The position numbers and the translations under genes are program-made. A DNA stretch of 64,000 nucleotides, taken from assembly GCF_016086655.4 (NCBI RefSeq), contig NC_052135.2:23712363-23776362 (forward strand). Direction: 5' to 3'. Numbering within the stretch: position 1 is the first letter of the stretch; each line of letters starts with the position of its first letter. Positions 59,764 through 64,000 of the stretch are shown in pieces. A model generated the notes under the pieces. The model ran no database searches. It had not been told where the DNA came from and was given only the letters and a program-made list of their open reading frames with translations. This DNA is from Lepeophtheirus salmonis (lineage: Eukaryota; Arthropoda; Copepoda; Siphonostomatoida; Caligidae).

Positions 59764-62733
59764 AGAATTAATTAGTATCTGAGTTTAAAATTAGTTATTA
59801 CACTGTTCATTCATTTTATAAAATATAATTTATCTTGAATTTAAAATAAATACAGTGTTTTATAATAAATATTTAAGAATAGATCATTTTAACCTGTAAG
59901 GTAAGAGGCGTGTATAAAAAGTAAAGACGGTACAAAAGTGAAAAAAAAAATCATCTATGCATTTTCATCTGCCAATAATCTGTATTTAAGCAATATTAAC
60001 ACTATTAAATATTTGATATATTAATAAATGGGATAATCTCTTTAAAAAAAAAGGATGAACTAAAGAACATTAGAATTTGTGAGTAATCCGCATTAAAATA
60101 TTTCTAAACTTTGATATTTGCATCTGGATTTGTGAATTTCTAATTCTGATACCTGCACCTAAGTAATATTTTTTTTAGATATCCAATACACTACTAATGT
60201 ATATATAATGGATATCCAAGTTGAACTTTCATTTTTGAATTTTACTTAATAATTAAATATTGAAGATGGGTTACTTGAAAATCATTTATTTTTCTATTCC
60301 ATTATCAGGATGAATGAATCATTTTTTATTTAAATATATTTTGTACAATATATATTTGTTACGGACAATGGGCAAAATTTTCTCAACATTTATCCGATAT
60401 TGTGATATATAACACCCCTCCTTGTAATCACAGACCTGAGTGAGTGACGCAATTGGCTAGCTTTACAGACTTTTTTCTCTCTATTTTTTGATAAAAATGT
60501 TTTGAGATGCCAAGAAAACTGTTATTTGGTATGTTGAAGATAAGTTTTGTACATACAATTATTTCTAAAATCTTAGACCCACGGCTACAAAATATAGACG
60601 TCGACTTAAGGAGGAATGAATTTTTGACGAGTCATGAGCTACTTGTAAAAATGACAAACGTAATATTAAAGAATCAAAAGCGGTCAATTGTTCAAATTCA
60701 TTGATGCTTTAAATTGAAGCAGAGAGGGATTATTTTATCTTATTCTTTTCTCTCTCACACACACAATATCCCGCTCGCCATTCAATTCTCATCATCGCCT
60801 GAGACTCTTTTGTTGTTGTGTACTTGATGAGAAAATTATTTTTTAAAGATATGACAGTAACCAGTTTTTTTCGTTCTTTTTCCTCTTTATGAGAATTTTA
60901 TTATCCTGACTAGTTGAACTGAGAAATATCAGGTGAAGTCATCTCAGAAGTACATATTATACCAACCTATAAATCTGCATTGTCATTCCTCATTATCAAT
61001 GGTGGACTTCACCCATGATTTGTTCAATGAGTCATACACAAAAGTAACAAAGTTTTGAGCTTAACCACAATTTGCACTCTATATTCCAGTATTAATTATT
61101 AAAATGATACTTCCATGCCTTATAAAGCTTTTTCATGTGCCGTGAGCATTGTTGATGTCAGTTGTTCAACCAGGTTTTATAACATGAAAACTCCAGCTTA
61201 TATTAATATTGCTAAAAATATTGAACGATTGAATGTCAACATGATACCTTACTGTCAATCAAAATATGTTATTACATCTTTATCCATCTTATTTTCATAT
61301 TGTAGGTAAAAATTAACAATTACAATGAAAGGAATAAAATATATTTCCCTAATTATTCTAATTTACTCATCGCTAATATATAGAAAATTGATACAATTAT
61401 GGACATTTAGGAGTGAATGTCAAAACATGTTACTCTGATTTAATTGATATCTCACTGTTTATCTTTGGCATCAAGTATTGTTCAACACAAGTGTTAAGTC
61501 TTGTTACTAATAAAGCTCATAGATAGAGTATAATCAAGATTTATTGGAAGTTTGTCTATTTTATGTAGTAAAAATATTAATTTTGAGGCTCTATTCTATT
61601 TGACGAAACTTCATCATATGGTTTTGAAATGAAAAAAAAGACTAAGTACTTCTATTAAATACAACTTAATTCCAAAAGAAACAAGTAATTCTATCAAATA
61701 ATTAGATACTGAAAATACCTCTGAAATATTTTTTTTTTTTTTTTTTGATCACTTAGGCAGAAGAAAATAATACATTTGTTTATAAATATCCTCCTATACT
61801 CACAAATGTAATTGTTTGTTTATTGTCTACATTATAAAATATGAATTATGCTATAATAATATATTTTTAATACAAATTAGGCTTTGATTTATATATAAGA
61901 ATGTTAAACGTTAAAAAAATAGATTTCTGATTAACAGTAAAAGTGTAAGTCCTATATTTGTTAATCCCATTTTGACCTCCAAATTCACGGCACTAGTTTA
62001 CCATTTTAGTGTATCGTAATGAAAAGAAATCCTTTATTCTTAGAAAACTTGATTGTATAAGCCTCCAAGCTGCCCAACAGGCTGACGTCACATAAAAACA
62101 TTCAATAATTAATTAGAAATATATTTATGTGTAGGCGCCAAGGAGTAAACTATAGGAAAATTGATTCACTATCCAAATTGAAATTAATAATTTTAAAAAG
62201 TTTTCAAGGTCAAAAATTAATTTCGACTTTGAACGGCAATATTTGAAATACAAAAGACACTTTCTCCCTTCCTCAAAAGGTATAAGGAACATGATGATAT
62301 TATTATGTCGAGAATTTTATGATCACCACAATATGACTATTACGAGTACCTACCTAATGTGTATGTAGTTCTGTATGTACTCCTCCTCTAAAGTTAAGTA
62401 AAGCAAAACAATAATAATAAAAAAAGCACCATAAAATCCTGTGGTATGTGTGAAACGAAGTGTGTGTCGCTTTATGCTCCGAGTACATGCAATAAAACTC
62501 CCAATCTCCGTACATAATAAGTAAAATGTATAAATAAAAATTAAACGAAAAAAAAAAAAACACTTTATTTTACCCTCAATTTAATTTAAAATTTGTTAAA
62601 TCTTTCTTTAGGTGTTTTTTATCAACATATATTATCAGATCTAACCGAGTGGATGGAATTTGATTTCAACTTTGATGAGTGTAATTTAAGAATTAATGAT
62701 CCTTTGTGTGTGTGTGCATCTGTTTGTAGATAT
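59764..62733. other. Non-coding, no gene seen
   Basis: About 3 kb. It has a T18 run at 61729-61746, a CA run near 60755 and TGACGTCA at 62083-62090. Open frames at 60507-60704, 61115-61309 and 62354-62563 (minus) are short and unsupported. Confidence 0.55.
61729..61746. repeat. Poly-T tract (T18)
   Basis: Eighteen consecutive T residues, no retroposon body recognised beside it. Confidence 0.9.
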
Positions 62734-63297
62734 TAGTGTTGGGTTCAGGTGTGGAAATCCTAGACCGTTATGGTTTTTTTAGTGGACTAAATTAATTTAA
62801 TATGTGTTTTGTTGTGTGCTTCCTTTCTCCTAATCAGCGTTCTGAACGTTGATTGATTGAATAAGAATTAGCTCTTTTAAAGCTGTGAACAATTGCCAAG
62901 AGCTCTTGAATAATAAGTACATAGTAGGGAATCTGTTACTTTTTGGAAGGAAAGGTAGCTATATGCAATAACTCTAACGACGTGTTAAAGAAATTTAGAG
63001 TCATTTTTTTAAAATTATATACCAATTGCGTTGATTAAGTTTTGTGTGTTACAAAATAGTGAACTTCATCACAAAAATGTCATATGAAGTTACATGTGTG
63101 TTATAATTCATATTTGTACAAAATTGCATAGGGTTGTGAGTAAATGGGTTCATAGATTGAGAAAAAAAAAATTGGTGTTCGATTTCTTTTAATTAAATTT
63201 CGTTCCATGTTCTGAGACTGCAGAAATATCGGTCTAGAAAAAAATCAATTACGACTTAATTGAAAAAAAATCAATCTTGAACTTGGTCCCAACACTA
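62734..63297 (+). mobile_element. Family A hAT-like element with 7/8 target duplication and extra internal sequence
   Basis: It begins TAGTGTTGGGTTCAGG and ends CTTGGTCCCAACACTA. Flanks are GTAGATAT (62726-62733) and GTATATAT (63298-63305), 7 of 8 identical. The outer parts ('aaatcctagaccgttatgg', 'agtggactaaattaattt', 'catagattgaga', 'tatcggtctagaaaaa') match 34269-34715. About 180 bp at 62802-62980 has no counterpart in the other copies, which explains the 564-bp length. No coding frame. Confidence 0.82.
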
Positions 63298-64000
63298 GTA
63301 TATATGTCTTGAAAATAAGGGCTTTTATGGCATTGTAAAAGGCCATTTTTTTAACAAATATTTATTACAAATTTAGTGTTTTGCAAACAACACCCACATC
63401 ATAAACACCTTAGCAAAGAAGGTGAAAAAAAGGGAAAAGATAATTTTAATATATTTTACATTGAACAAAAAGCGATAAATTTTATTTAATGTTGTTGCTG
63501 TTGTTTTTGAGGGTTTTCAATACTATATATTGTATGTAACATAATATATACTTATAATTTGATATTTTCAATAGATGTAGACGGACATTTCATAACTGTT
63601 TTTTGTTTTTTTGCGTGTGTCTGCAATTTTTCAGCAATTCATTTAAGTTGTGAGTTAATACATTTTATTTTACATTATACATGTTTTGTGTATCATGTCC
63701 TTGATACACAAATGCAATAACTTAAAAGCTCATATATCACTTTTCTCTTTCACACATTAATTAGATGTATAAATATCGCTTATACCTTGTGCTTCAGTAG
63801 ATGTCCATGAATGGAGGTACAAATAGATAGAGTTGTACGAAATATGACGTTTATATGTGCAATATTTTTTAATAGTAAGCAATATATTTATTTAAATATA
63901 AAATATCATGGAGTGTGTGTGTTCATGAAGGACATAGATGAATAACAATAATTTGTTGAGGATTTGTAGGTGTAAGACGTTATTGGACGCAAAGTGGAAT
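63298..64000. other. Non-coding, no gene seen
   Basis: AT-rich tail of the window; no element, RNA gene or exon recognised. Confidence 0.55.

Noticed and set aside
1..64000. CRISPR array, prokaryotic operon or viral genome
   Set aside because: No regularly spaced repeats, no dense co-directional frames, no viral structural or replication proteins; composition and transposons are those of an animal genome.

Overview
The window looks like animal nuclear DNA, most likely arthropod. It is very A+T-rich (about two thirds or more by eye) and full of homopolymer runs and TA-rich words. I find no intact cellular protein gene, no rRNA and no convincing tRNA in 64 kb. There is no bacterial gene density, operon, CRISPR array or Shine-Dalgarno pattern. 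The transposon types (maT-like mariner, piggyBac, hAT-type miniature elements) and base composition fit a caligid copepod such as a salmon louse; that is inference from memory, not a search result.

Recognisable content is almost entirely mobile DNA, and all of it looks dead. Three mariner-related pseudogenes lie at 24178-24651, 42475-43434 (inside a complete element at 42326-43548 with inverted ends and TA duplications) and 58966-59662. A piggyBac-type transposase pseudogene with a probable spliceosomal intron lies on the minus strand at 38323-39917.

Around these sit families of short non-coding elements. Family A (TAGTGTTGGG ends, hAT-like) has about nine copies; 18667-19156 and 8836-9286 have perfect 8-bp target duplications and 62734-63297 has a 7/8 match. 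Family B (TGTGGTGCGTCAACA ends) has six copies plus fragments. Family C has two copies (8054-8590, 11729-12225). Family D (GTAGGGGAGAC ends) has one copy at 30630-31865 and a partial at 23550-23870. Family E is an unidentified repeat scattered at 28858-28980, 40225-40572 and 58060-58860. Single elements are a second hAT-like one (27522-28209), a Tigger/pogo-like one (50737-51368) and a small hairpin (47231-47286).

Layout: 1-8 kb mostly featureless with two family A copies; 8-19 kb dense in families A, B and C; 19-27 kb sparse, with one mariner relic; 27-35 kb hAT-like, D, E and A elements; 35-38 kb empty; 38-44 kb the densest transposon cluster (piggyBac, E, B, mariner, B); 44-54 kb sparse; 54-60 kb B, E and mariner relics; 60-64 kb empty except one family A copy. 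The window reads as intergenic or deep-intronic sequence. The non-autonomous families must have been mobilised by transposases encoded elsewhere, since no hAT transposase is visible here.
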